A DNA stretch of 64,000 nucleotides from Oryza sativa Japonica Group (Eukaryota > Streptophyta > Magnoliopsida > Poales > Poaceae): positions 2,680,001 to 2,744,000 of the forward strand of contig NC_089046.1 in NCBI RefSeq assembly GCF_034140825.1, given 5' to 3'. The position numbers and the translations under genes were made by a program. Each line of letters begins with the position of its first letter. Positions within the stretch are counted from its first letter, which is position 1. The notes beneath the pieces were generated by a model. That model did not search any database, was not told the DNA's origin, and saw nothing but the letters and a program-made list of their open reading frames with translations. Positions 22,219 to 34,008 of the stretch are shown one piece after another.

Positions 22219-22945
22219 TGTCAGGGTTATGGATACCACATACCTAATAATAGTTGACTAAATCTCGGCAGTACCCACCACATACTATGTCCTATACGGA
22301 AACAACCTGCAGATATAGGAGGAGTTCCGAATAAGAAAAGACAACCAGAGTTCTACATGGAAACGACAAGGACTACTCGGATTGTATCCATATTGGTTTC
22401 CCTAGTTCTACTTGGACAAGGAGACACTTATGGGTATAAATACAAGGCCCCCTAGGAGGAGAGGGGACAATCAACAGACACATCCACCACAATCTACGGA
22501 ACAATAGATCAAGACAGAAGATCAACATACAAGCCAACATACGCCAAGATAAGACGTCGGATATCGACTTCAGGGATAAGCACGGCTAGTCCCCTACGGT
22601 GTCTCTGGATACTGTCAGGAGAGACATAGCATTGTCTCTTATCTCGCCGGGCACGAACTCGAGGAGGAAGACCACCCTGTTGTCAACTACGAGTCAAACC
22701 TTCAGACCGCCATGTTGACAACAGTTAGATAGGCTACCCCAAATATTGTACTAGTGTGATTATGGTGAATAAGAGCAATACCGGCTTCAGCCAATAGGAT
22801 GTAGGGTTATTACCTGACAATTCAGGGGCCCGAACCTGTATAAAAATCCCTGTCTCCATCTCTTTTACCTCAGTCTCGCGTATATCCTAGTACCAACAAT
22901 CCCCATACTATGCAAATACCGGAACCGCGACATCAAACGTCGACA
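22219..22945 (+). repeat. 3' LTR
   Basis: 727 bp, pairs with 18879-19580. It carries an extra ~28 bp segment near its start (around 22277-22305) not present in the 5' LTR. Confidence 0.9.
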
Positions 22946-23211
22946 GTCTTTTACTAGTTAGTAGTTGGCACGGGATTTCCAGTTATCGGAGAATATTAAG
23001 GTGCACAGAAGGGGCGAGAACGTCGGATTTTTTCTACAATAGCCTTTGCTTTTTGTGTAGTTTGAAGCCAATGTTTTACGTAGAGAAACCCTTCGAAAGA
23101 CCGAATATTCTATGTGAAGGAGAGAAAAATCGCAAATTAGAATCGAGCTGTAAAAGATTGGCAGACGAGAGGCGTTTTCGCAAAACGACACCCACTAACC
23201 CTAGCCACCAT

Positions 23212-23307
23212 CGCCGTTGGAAGAAAATTGCATAGGACAATAGTCCTTCGCTCATCCGAAGGACTTTGTCCCTGCACATGACACGTGTTAGGTTATATTC
23301 TCAAAGC
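23212..23307 (-). repeat. Inverted-repeat arm, left (partner at 24308-24402)
   Basis: Reversed, it reads CAAAG...GACAAAGTCCTTCG...GTCCTATGCAATTTTCTTCC, matching the right arm at roughly 70 percent with the same order of blocks, including an ACACGTGT box. Confidence 0.65.
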
Positions 23308-24307
23308 ACCCCTCCTTTGTCCCTACTAATCTCACGCACGATGCCGTTAGACCTAGTCGTCGTCTTCTTCCCACGCGGGAGACGACTAGGTGCAACGAAG
23401 TAACCGGGCCTTCGTGCTTGATCCTAATTCATGCATGGAGAATTTGCAAGACGTTATGAACAAGACTTCCAACTATACACGGAGAATTTGCAATCTTGCA
23501 CACCATGCATGGCTAGCTTTCCAGGTTTAAACCAATTTTAGCTAACACCCTAATACATCGATAAGCATGACCGTAGTGTAGTTTATCGAGCTTCGTCTTG
23601 CCTTGCCTGAACGCCCCAACTCAAGCAAGGTCGTAAGGACACCCTTATGTCACAAGCTGCCGCTACACAGATTCGCCTCACGTGTTCGCGCACACAGGGA
23701 GCCACCACATTTAGCGCCCGCCGCCACCGCTGCCGCCGCCGTGGTGCTTCATGCCTATCACTGCCCACGAAGACCAAGCCAAGAAGAGGAGGACATAAGG
23801 GCATGTACAACCAAAGCCACCCCTAGAGTGTCCTCACTAACTGAGGGCACTCTCAAGGGCACTCATCTTGTGACCAAAGCCACACTTAGATGGACTCTTC
23901 AAAATTTGAAGAAACTGGCTAAAGGTACTCTAATCCACAGTGCGTATCCTAGCCCAAAGAAGCCTCATGTGAAAAGTTTCCAAAATACCCCCACATTCTC
24001 GAGGGGAACGGGCACGCGAGAGAGAGAGGGGAGAGGGGTGGAAGGGGAATATGGTAGCTGGAGAGATCGTCGCCTGTGGCGCCCGTCCCCGCATTGTGTC
24101 CCTCGCGCATGTCCCCTGGCCGAAAAGGAGATAGAGCCGCGTCCCCCAACCAGGGCGCGCGACGACTCGTGAGGGGACGACGCGGGCGGAAAAACTCATG
24201 GCGATGGACGGCGTGCTCTGGGGTGACAAGTTAGAGGTACGCACTACACATGCTATAACGGCGGCGTCAGTTAATAGTATTTGGGTGAATAGTGTAGTGG
24301 AAGCCTT

Positions 24308-24402
24308 GCTTTGAAATTCCAATTGGACACGTGTCGCATAGGAGACAAAGTCTTTCCTAGGAGCAAAGGACCGCAGTCCTATGAAATTTTCTTCCGCCGC
24401 CC
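24308..24402 (+). repeat. Inverted-repeat arm, right, in the SYP81 promoter region
   Basis: Contains GACACGTGTC (G-box/ABRE-like), GACAAAGTCTTTCC, GTCCTATGAAATTTTCTTCC and the start of the GC-rich leader. It is the mirror of 23212-23307. Confidence 0.65.
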
Positions 24403-24613
24403 TCTCGTCTCCCCCTCGCACCGCCGCCGCCGCCTCCCCCTTGCGCCGTCGCCGTCGCCGTCGCCGAGGGTGGGCTTCAAGGTGGACGCGGAGAAAGCGA
24501 GGAGGCGAGCTCTCCTCTCTTCCCCTCTCGCCGGCTCGCGAATCAGTGCTGCGCGGAGAGATGAGATCTGACAGGAGGAAGCCGTAGGCGTTAGCTGCTA
24601 CTCTGCGTTGGCG

Positions 24614-27600
24614 ATGTCGAGGGTTCGCGACAGGGCCGAGGACTTCAAGGAGTCCGTCCGCGTCGCCGCGCTCGGCCATGGGTACACGGAGGTGAGCTCA
24701 ACGGCGGCGCGATTGCGCGGCATTCTCCCCCATCTTCGCTGGAATGGAAGCTATCACAGATATCGCCTGAAAGAATATTGTTGATCCACCCTTGTGTTGA
24801 TTTCCTTCTGACAGTCTCAGTTAGCCGCGCTCATGTCTTCTTTCATCATCCGGAAGCCGCCCCCCAAATTACCCTTTACAAAGGCTGCAATCAAGACGGT
24901 ACGAATTCTGTCTTTGCTGCAATGCTGTGGTGATGATTTGGTATGGTAGCTTGCTACTATATTTATGGTTTGTTTTCGTGTAGCTTGAGAGTATCAGGGA
25001 ACTGGAGAAGTTTATTGTGAAGCATAGGAAGGACTATGTTGACATGCATCGCACCACGGAGCAAGAAAGGGACAACATTGAGCATGAGGTGAATAGTGGT
25101 TACTTGTTGATTTTATTCTTTCTTTTCCTACGAGCATTATGGACATCTACCGTAACCTGCTATCATGTTAAAACGTACTCTGCAACCTGGTGGATGAGTT
25201 CATTGAAAATTTTGTTGAACTACTCTTTCTTTTCCGACGGGGTTACATTAGGACATCAACACTACACTGCAATCATGTTAAAACATATACTTTGCAACAT
25301 GGTGGATGAGTTTATTGAAAATCTAATACTAAGGTTTGTTTGACATTGCATTGGAGTATCTTTCTTTGGTACTAATACTATTATCGCATCCTGATATATT
25401 CATACTGGTAAAATGTGTGCATTTTTTTTTGGCAATTTTCGGCTATGGATTAGGCATGTCTTCTCAACTTTTTATCTGTCTAGGTCAGTGTTTTTGTAAA
25501 AGCATGCAAGGAACAAATAGATATCCTAAAGAACAGGATCCATGAAGAAAAAGGTGGAAGTACAAAGACATGGCTTGGTACAAGCGATGAGAGCTCCCGG
25601 TTGGATTTGATAGCTCACCAGCATGGTGTGGTATGCCTTCTTATTCTTGCCATGGATCAACTATTTTGCTAATTTCCAATACAAAATGCAGTAGCACTCT
25701 TGTGTTTTCAATATCTGCACATGGAGGATTGTACCAGTAAAATCTCATTTGTTCTGATATATGTTTGCTACTTCATTTTCCATTTTACAGATATTCCGGG
25801 CATTATTATTTGTTAATACAGTTTGTAATTTGTATATATATATTTTAAACTAATCAACTCCTTGTGGATAATTTATCTTCTCCCCTTGCACAAAATTATC
25901 TTTTACTGAGACAAGTTGTTTAACACACAGATAAATCTGAGTATTATCCTTTAAATAGAAGAATTGACAGGTCCAGCATTTATTGTCCTGATGAAGTTGG
26001 ATGATGTGGGTAGCTGGTAGCAGGATATCCATACCTTAGTTTATTGCTATTATTGGACATTAGATACGACAAAACAGCCATGCTGCAACCATCCTGTAAA
26101 AATAGGTGAATTTGAACAATGTGAAATTTTGTTTTCTGATTCAGTGCTGCTAGTATAGGCAACCACATGGCCATGTTGCTTTCTTAGTACGAATTTATGC
26201 AAATTACATGGTCATGTTTGCTAAGCTGTGTGTTTTCCATATAATTTCACCAGGTTTTGATTTTGAGTGAGCGTCTTCACTCAGTAACTGCACAATTTGA
26301 TCGTCTTCGGACCATGCGTTTTCAAGATGCTATTAACAGAGCGATGCCAAGAAAACGGATTCAGAAGAAACGAGAAACCAAAGCTGCTGAACCATCTAAG
26401 CCAAACCTTGTATTAAAATCTGATGTTTCAAAGGTTGAAGATCAGGAGGTCTCTACTGCACCACTAAGAGTTCAAGAACAACTCTTGGATGATGAAACAA
26501 GAGCTCTTCAGGTAATATTTTGGTGTATATGTATTATGCTGATGAAATTCTAGTGAATTGTCATGCATGATTAATTATTTGCATCCTTTTACTCGTATCT
26601 TAGGTGGAGTTGACAAATCTTCTTGATGCTGTCCAAGAAACAGAGACAAAGATGATAGAGATGTCAGCACTTAATCATCTCATGTCAACACATGTTCTAC
26701 AACAAGCTCAGCAGATACAGTATTTATATGACCAGGTAGAAAATCTATTTAAGCCAGTACACCGTATCTGTTATTTCTTTCTTGTAGATTGTCTTCTTAT
26801 GTGAACATACATGTAGATATTCGTGGAAAAAATATAAATGACACTCCTTTGCTGATGTACTGATAAACATGATGTGTCTGTCATCTATTATCATCCACTG
26901 ATCTTTTTATTGGGATCCATGGAACACACATTTCCCTCATTAAATTAAATTTCCCTTTTCTGAATAACTAGCATGGTCTCTACTTTGCATTTCCCTCTTT
27001 ATAATACCATCTAACGAAATAAGGTACTCCCTCCATTCCAAAATATAAGGCACAACCACCCTTAACCCAAAGACTAAGAAATAATTATTATCATATTGTA
27101 GTTTGGATCATCCTAATAAATACTACCTCCGTTTTTTAATAGATGACGCCGTTGACTTTTCTCACATGTTTGACCCTTCGTCTTATTCAAAAAATTTACG
27201 TAATTATAATTTATTTTGTTATGAGTTGTTTTATCATTCATAGTACTTTAAGTGTGATTTATATCTTATACATTTGCATAAAATTTTTGAATAAGACGAA
27301 TGGTCAAACATGTAAGAAAAAGTCAACGGCGTCATCTATTAAAAAACGGAGGGAGTATAATGCATGCATCCAATAGGATTAGATAACATGGGAGTGGAGG
27401 ATTTAAAAAAGTAATAATTTAATGGAGAAGATGTTATAGTTAATTGCATGCTTGCATGCATGCTTTATATTATGAAACATCTAAGAAAAGTGGTTGTGCC
27501 TTATATTATAGAATGGAGGGGGTATAAGATCTTTAACTGATGACTCGGGAGGTCCAATTGTGCTATATGCCTTCTTCTCAGGCAGTTGAAGCTACAAACA

Positions 27601-27728
27601 ATGTGGAGCGTGGGAACAAGGAGCTATCCCAGGCGATCCAGCGCAACAGCAGCAGTAGAACCTTCCTCCTGCTTTTCTTCTTTGTTCTTACCTTTTCCGT
27701 CCTCTTTCTGGATTGGTACAGCAAATGA
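24614..27728 (+). CDS. SYP81: Syntaxin 18/Ufe1-type Qa-SNARE of the endoplasmic reticulum
   Basis: Seven exons: 24614-24691, 24815-24898, 24984-25088, 25484-25630, 26254-26511, 26604-26735 and 27582-27728, all GT-AG and phase 0, giving 316 residues. It strongly resembles Arabidopsis SYP81: KHRKDYVDMHRTTEQERD near 73-90, KACKEQIDILKNRI in the N-terminal helical region, a QLLDDETRALQVEL linker, then the SNARE helix (about 228-285) with MSALNHLMSTHVLQQAQQIQ, and a C-terminal anchor (about 296-311, LLLFFFVLTFSVLFL) followed by DWYSK. In this family the protein sits in the ER membrane and receives COPI vesicles returning from the Golgi, with Sec20 and Use1 partners and the Dsl1/NRZ tether. Intron 6 carries two nested MITEs. 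The start is the first ATG of the GC-rich first exon. Nothing suggests loss of function. Confidence 0.95.
27027..27522. mobile_element. Stowaway MITE (outer) in SYP81 intron 6
   Basis: TA at 27025-27026 and 27523-27524. The left end CTCCCTCCATTCCAAAATAT and right end TATAGAATGGAGGGGG are inverted, and GGCACAACCAC pairs with GTGGTTGTGCC. It is interrupted by the inner element. Confidence 0.85.
27123..27355. mobile_element. Stowaway MITE (inner), inserted in the outer one
   Basis: The left end CTACCTCCGTTTTTTAATAG and right end CTATTAAAAAACGGAGGGAG form near-perfect inverted repeats, with matching GATGACGCCGTTGAC and GTCAACGGCGTCATC. Flanked by TA. Same family style as 51514-51748. Confidence 0.9.
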
Positions 27729-30700
27729 AGCTTATGTAAACGCCGTGATTTTTTTTTCTTTTCATTCTGAAAGTGGATCAAGTTATCAGTGCATCCATGT
27801 CTCGCTAGGTTTACTGGCCTTTTACGTGCAATGTATTACTGCATTCTTCATCTGAGACTCTGCCGCAAACGTGACAAAGCACGTTTTGTGAAATGGACAA
27901 GATGCTAACCATTTTATGAAATGCAAAGCTGCAATCTTACGAACGAAATGTAATTTTTGAACTTCAATACAGTCAGTCACTTTAATTTGCCTGGTTTGGG
28001 GGCATAAAATTCAATTAATCGGTGTTTACCCATTTTAAAATTTGCCATGATGATAGACGCGCTCTGAAGCCTGAAATGATTCCATCAGTGGCATGTTATC
28101 ACAAGTCTACGTTTAAATAATTCTGGCACCATCTAATAATACAAATTGCGTTTAAGTACAGTAAAGTAGTAAGGGACAGGTGCAAGGCAAACCAAAACAG
28201 ACCAAAGCTCAGATGGTTTGGACGAGGCAACACAGTTCCTGATATTAGACAAGAGAAGAATGAAATGTGCATTTAACCTCTAGTCTTGTCACATTACATC
28301 TCTATCTACATCAGCATGCTTATTGCAGACCAACACAGTGTTAACCACCCCTCTTTTACCGGGTTCCCATCCTGTGCCGTTGGGGGGAGAACGGCAGAGG
28401 CGCACAGTGAAACGTGAGGAAGCTACAGTAACATGCTGCTGATGCAATGAAAACTGTAGCTACAGTAAAAAATGTTTTTGCTTATTTTCGTCGTTACTGT
28501 AGCGTTTAATCTCGAACATCCAAAACTTATCCAACAGATATAAATGCCCCAACGGCTTGACACTGTAGCTCTATGCCATTTCAGTTGGAACGGCAGAGGA
28601 TGCGAAGCCCTCTTTTACCATATGCACCCACCCATTAGTGTCTTGCCTTCCCGTATTTACAAAAGTAATAGACAGAACAAGAGCAGGCACAGGCACTGGG
28701 CGGAGCTAGAGAAAAAACGAGAGGGTTCCTAACTTTCTTTGCTTAATATCGACATGTATAGCTCAACAATATTATACTAAATAGTTGCATACCCAATACA
28801 TATAAGTATCATCTCCCTAATTAATAACAATATATGAAAAAGTGCATGGAAAAATTAAAAAAAATACGTACCATAATGAAGAAACCAACTGATAATAATA
28901 TATATGAAGTTAATAATGTGTCATGGGCTCCATACCCAAAACAAATGAATATATCATGCAAAATGTGATGTCACCATTTTCATTCCTCCATGCAACAATC
29001 ACCTTAAAAAAGAGAGGCATAGTTTAGTTATCAACAAACAATAAGTCATGAAATGATTTGACATAAATAAAAACAGTTATCTATTGATATTTATCAAATT
29101 TGCGGTGGTTATATTCATGAACCGATAAACCACTTGCTGTAAGTGGTGGCTATCGGATGTGATTTTTGATAGAAGCACTTGTGGTCACTAGGCAGATTTG
29201 ACGAGTCAATGAGGGCAAACCGGCGAGCTCGTGGATCCAGCCATTGCCGGCCAGCTTGCTGCTGCCACTGCCCAGACTGCCCTGCATGGCTGCGTTCATC
29301 GCAAAAGCAAGCAAGAAAATTAAGATTAAATCAGTGGTAAACTAGCAAAATTGGAAGAGGGAAGAAGCAGGGGTACATGACTTACGGAGTGGTGGATTGG
29401 ATGATAGGATTTAGGGCTGTCATAGGTCGCGGAGTCGCCGGAGTGCGTGGGAAACGGGCGGCGTCGGCAGGCGAGCGCCGGGCGGTCGCCGCGTTGAGCA
29501 CGGGCTGTGGCGGTCCGCGGGCGAACGGCGACGTGCGCACGACGGGATGTAGTCGGAGATGTCAGGCGTGGTCGCCGGTCGCGGAGTCACGCGGAGCAGG
29601 CGAGCAGGAGCGGCGACGGACGAGGAGAAAGAAACAATCACCGAATCACGCGCTTCATTTTGGGAGATGAAACGATGCCGCCGCTACGCCGTGTCGAACT
29701 GTCGATCCAACCACGTGCGCGATTCCTCCTCTCCTCTCAGTTGGGCTGTCTCTAATAAATACACAGCGATGGGCCTTGTTTTGGGCCAGACGAAGGAGGA
29801 GGGGGTTCCAGGTTTTGGGCTGAGGGGGTGCCCATGTGGTGAATTTATAGGGGTAACAAGGTATTTCAGAATTTGGGCCGGGTTCCTGGGAACCCCCCTC
29901 GGGCCTATTGGGCTCCGCCCCTTGAGGCACAGCACCACAGAAACTAAGAGGAAGAACCAGATCTGATGCAGCGACCTCTCAACTTCCATCTGCTGTCTCC
30001 TCGCTCTCAAGGAATAGGGCTATTTTTTATTGAAGCCAAAAAAATGTGAACTTATCAATTTATTGGCATCTTGAATAGTGATAGTGTATGTTTGGATGAA
30101 GCCAAATAATTGATAATGCTCATTAACAATTTGGCACTAATTGGTAGCAATTCAAATATGTACCATGTATCTCTACCCTACCAAAGAATTGGTAGTGCCA
30201 ATATAGTGAAAATTTGGCGCTACCAAAGATTATAAGGTAAAGGACCAAACAACCCCATAGTAACTTTAAGTTGGCAATGGTGGTTTATCTTAAAGAGTAC
30301 TACATCCGTCACAAAATAAGTGCAGTTGTGGGAATCCGTGTTGAACGTTTGACCATCTATCCTATTTGAAAAATTTATGAAAATATTAAAAAAATAGTCA
30401 CACATAAAGTATTATTTATGTTTTATCATGCACTAACAATAAAAATACTAATCATAGAAAAATTTTAAATAAGATGAGCGGTCAAACGTTAGACGCGAAC
30501 AGTGCAAAACTGCATTTGACTGCGTTCGTTTGGAGAACAAAGGGAGTTTGTTTGTTTCGTTTTCTACGTGCACGCTTCCCAAACTATTAAACGATGTGTT
30601 TTTTGAAAAAAAAAATTATATATGAAAGTTTGCTTTTAAAAAAAACATATTAATCCATTTTTGAAGTTTAAAATAGTTAATACTCAATTAATCATGCGCT

Positions 30701-31004
30701 AATGGCTCACCTCGTTTTGCGTATCTTTCCAATCTTCTCAATCCCCTCTCCCTCAAACACAGCCTTATTTTGGGACAGAGCGAGTATTGACTTTGCACAC
30801 ATAGGAGGAGGGCATAATAACTTATCTTCAGATCGAGGCTGCATTTGGCACATACTTTTATATATATTATAATAATAATAAGTAGTGGTTAAAATTGTTT
30901 TTAGACATGTCTTTATAAAAACGATAAGATAATCAACCTAGAGAAAATATTTGTTTTTTTATATAAACTTCCCAGCAACGCATGTGGTGTGATCCAGTTT
31001 CTCT
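27729..31004. other. Intergenic region between SYP81 and transporter copy B
   Basis: No gene recognised. The GC-rich frames at about 29380-29970 have no domain. 28340-28625 contains repeated CGGCAGAGG and CCCTCTTTTACC phrases in direct order, likely a repeat of unknown type. MITE-like pieces lie at 30300-30546 and about 30560-30790. Confidence 0.5.
30300..30546. mobile_element. Diverged Stowaway-like MITE
   Basis: CTACATCCGTCACAAAATAA at the left and AGAACAAAGGGAG at the right, with TTGAACGTTTGACC pairing with GGTCAAACGTTAGACG inside. The ends are degraded, so the element is older than the others. Confidence 0.55.
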
Positions 31005-31042
31005 TTAATCAAATTTCCATCAAAATTTCAAACCAAACATAG

Positions 31043-31050
31043 TACAAATA
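31043..31050 (+). promoter_or_regulatory. TATA-like site of transporter copy B (altered)
   Basis: Reads TACAAATA in the position where copy A has TATAAATA, about 25-30 bases before the GC-rich leader. One substitution in the core. Confidence 0.45.
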
Positions 31051-31461
31051 GCCCTCAGACATCATAGGGGCAGATCTGGGAGAGAGTGGCTTTCGCTGCA
31101 AAAATAATAAGAAAAGAAAAGAAAAAAAAAACAAAAACGAAAAGGCCCCTCGGCCTCGCCATCGCCAGCCGCCGCCGACGAGCTCCATCCGGCGAGCAGC
31201 GGTGGCTGCCGCCGGTAAGCACCCGCCCCTACCCACGTCCCCCCCCTTCCCCCCTGCCTCTTCTTCTCTCATCTCCCTCGTTCTACCCGCACCTCATCTT
31301 CTTTCTCTTCTAGATCTAGAAGCTGCTTTTTCTCTCTGTCATAACCTTGGTAGTAATGCTTGCTGTTCTTTGTTTTTCTCCCAAAAAATTTTGTTAGGTC
31401 CGCCCGCCCGTGCCAAGTGTTGGGTGTTGATTTGTTCAAGTCTGGAGGAAATTCGAGCGAA

Positions 31462-34008
31462 ATGGCTTCTTCCCTGAGCAAATCCGACAAGAAGAAGGTG
31501 CTGGATTTTGCGGCATGGAGTTTCAACATCACCACGTCTGTTGGAATCATCATGGTCAACAAGGCTCTGATGGCTACGCATGGATTCAGTTTCGGTGTGT
31601 GTGTTACTTGCTACCTTCAGATATCTTGGTTCTTTATTTTGTGATGATGATGTTTTATTCTAGGCTTACTCCGTGTTCTGAATGACAAACTAGCAGTATC
31701 CTGTTTGATTTAATATTGAACGAATAAATATTACTAGATCTTGTGTAGTAATTGTAGACTCCAGATGTTTGTTCCTTTGGACATGCAATTGATCAACTGA
31801 CTAACAGGCATCTGTAAACCTTCAGTCATTTATTTTCGCAATGCTAGCACAAATTCCAATCATTTGAGTTCTAGACGATCGATAAATCTTTAACTGAACT
31901 TGTATGCCTAATCTAATGATGCCAAAAAGGTTCACCAGATAGGCTTGCTTTTTTTGTGATCTAACACGAGTTAAATATGAGCTATGAGGTATCCTCTGGA
32001 CTCTCAAAGCCACTCTGTTCTAGCTGCTATGAGCCTATGATCAGAACTTTTTTTTTTGTCACAAGTTGCCACACTGCCTTCTGAACATGAAAAGGACCTT
32101 AATGGAACACCGGGAGCATTGTAACTTATCTGATTTCTTATATCCAACCAGATTTATGGGCTGCCCCTCAACATGTTTCATTTGTATGATAATGGAATTA
32201 TCTCCTGCCATGCCATGTAACTGATTATGTTCTGTGTTTTGCAGCCACAACCTTAACTGGCCTTCATTTTGTGACAACCACCTTGATGACTATCGTGTTT
32301 CGGTGGTTAGGCCTCAGCCAGCCCTCCCACTTACCACTGCCAGATCTGATTAAATTTGTGATCTTTTCGAACTTGTCGATTGTTGGAATGAATGTGAGCT
32401 TGATGTGGAACTCTGTGGGGTTTTATCAGGTTAGCAAAGGATGGTTCTGCTAGCTAAATTCCATCATGGCTTTGAACTTTCAAGTTTCAAAAGCTAAAGA
32501 ATCCTTTTGTTCTCTTCAGATAGCAAAGCTCTGCATGATACCTGCATCATGTCTCCTGGAGGTTGTCTTCGATCATGTACATTATTCTCGGGACACAAAG
32601 CTGAGCATAATGGTTGTGCTTATAGGTGTTGCGGTCTGCACAGTTACTGATGTCAGTGTAAATGCAAAAGGTCTGGCTGCTGCTGTTATAGCTGTTTGGA
32701 GCACAGCTTTGCAACAATATGTAAGTTAAACCAACCTATGTTGTACTTGTATGGTTATGTCCCATTTATCTGCTATGAGATAATACTGCCTTCTATTCCT
32801 ATAGCTGTCCTTTGGCAACCATAAACATTTTTACGGGGGAGAAATTATTGCATGGTGGCACAACAATGACTCTGCTTATCTATGGGTCTGCTTATTGACG
32901 AATGATGAATAATTGGCAGATGGCACTCCCTGAATCATTGTTGGTTCCCTGTAGTCCTTGTTAGTTATGAATAATTGGCACTCCTTAATCATTGTTTGAT
33001 TTTGTCATTTCTTAAGTTATAGCCAAATAGCACCTTAATTTCTTTTCCTTACCTGGACGCATAGACAATACAATTTTAACTCTTCTATTTTCCTTTGCAG
33101 TATGTTCATTTTCTCCAACGAAAGTACTCTCTGAACTCATTCAACCTCCTGGGTCACACTGCTCCAGCCCAAGCAGGATCCCTTCTGCTAGTGGGGCCCT
33201 TTGTAGATTTCTTGTTGACAGGCAAAAGGGTGGATCACTTTGGTTTCACATCGATTGCTTTGGTAAGAGGCAAGCCTCTTTACAATGCTCTGTATCTGAT
33301 CTCACTGATATACATGTTCTAGTTTTTCCATAGGTAATTCGCCTTGCAGTTTGGTTAGTTGTGTAATGGTGATTTGCTGCTGGTTGGCATTTTGCTGGTT
33401 CACATTCTGTAATGTTGCAAGTTTATCAAATGGCCTAGACTAGCATTATGTTATATCTTGTGACCAAAGAAGTCTTTACTTTACAGCATTGCTCGTTATC
33501 TGTAACTTCAAACAACTATAGTCTATAGCTTTCCTTTTGTGTGCAATGTCTTGCTTTTTAGTAATCTATAGGTAAACTGTACTTGATTAGAATATTGATG
33601 AATTTGAGTGCATGTTTGATTTGTTTGTATGTATTTGACCTCATATTTTCCATTTTATCTTACGATGGCATTTTTATCATTCTGCAGTTTTTCCTGACTC
33701 TCTCATGTGTCATTGCCATTGGTGTTAATCTGAGCCAATTCATCTGCATTGGTCGGTTTTCTGCCGTATCCTTCCAAGTCCTGGGCCACATGAAGACAGT
33801 GCTCGTGTTGTCCCTTGGGTTTCTCTTCTTTGGCAAGGAAGGTCTGAATTTTCAGGTAGTCCTTGGGATGATCCTCGCTGTTGTTGGGATGATATGGTAT
33901 GGGAACGCATCAGCGAAACCAGGTGGCAAAGAGCGGCGGAGCGTTCTTCCAGTAAGGTCTGAGAAGCCTAGTGGAGCATTAGACGAGAAGGATGGCAGTG
34001 AGAAATAG
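31462..34008 (+). CDS. UXT: UDP-xylose-transporter-type nucleotide sugar transporter, copy B
   Basis: Coding exons 31462-31594, 32245-32429, 32520-32720, 33101-33262 and 33688-34008, all GT-AG with exactly the same exon lengths as copy A, giving 333 residues. A non-coding exon ends at 31214 (donor GTAAGC at 31215) and the second UTR exon starts at 31398. The protein begins [16 protein letters not shown]; transmembrane segments and the [14 protein letters not shown] tail match copy A. Role as inferred for copy A: Golgi nucleotide-sugar exchange feeding cell-wall xylan. Both copies are intact, so this is a functional pair by sequence, perhaps divided by expression. The last intron is shorter (425 versus 629 bp) because the MITE in copy A is absent. 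Confidence 0.93.

Larger units (their letters stand above)
18879..22945 (+). mobile_element. Complete non-autonomous LTR retrotransposon fossil (gypsy-like ends)
   Basis: The 5' LTR (18879-19580) and 3' LTR (22219-22945) both begin TGTCAGG and end CGACA. The element is flanked by perfect 5-bp target duplications GTCTT (18874-18878 and 22946-22950). A primer-binding-type site TGGCGCGCCAGGTAGGGG follows the 5' LTR at 19582, and a purine-rich tract GAAGTCGGGGGCTAC precedes the 3' LTR. Each LTR has a GGGTATAAATACAAGG promoter box. The 2.6-kb interior shows no recognisable gag or pol, so it would have depended on a helper. The LTRs differ at very roughly 5 percent by eye plus a ~28-bp indel, which at the usual grass LTR rate means about two million years. 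Structurally whole, coding-empty. Confidence 0.9.
22969..24613. other. Upstream region of SYP81
   Basis: No separate gene recognised. It holds an inverted pair of ~95-bp segments (23212-23307 and 24308-24402), listed separately. The part at 23800-24190 has reiterated CCAAAGCCAC and GGCACTC phrases suggestive of a MITE or captured fragment, without resolved ends. From about 24385 to 24613 it is GC-rich and probably the SYP81 5' UTR. Confidence 0.5.

Noticed and set aside
23603-24679. Frames of 189 and 249 residues upstream of SYP81
   Set aside because: They overlap each other and the SYP81 leader in opposite directions, lack domains, and cross repeat-like sequence.
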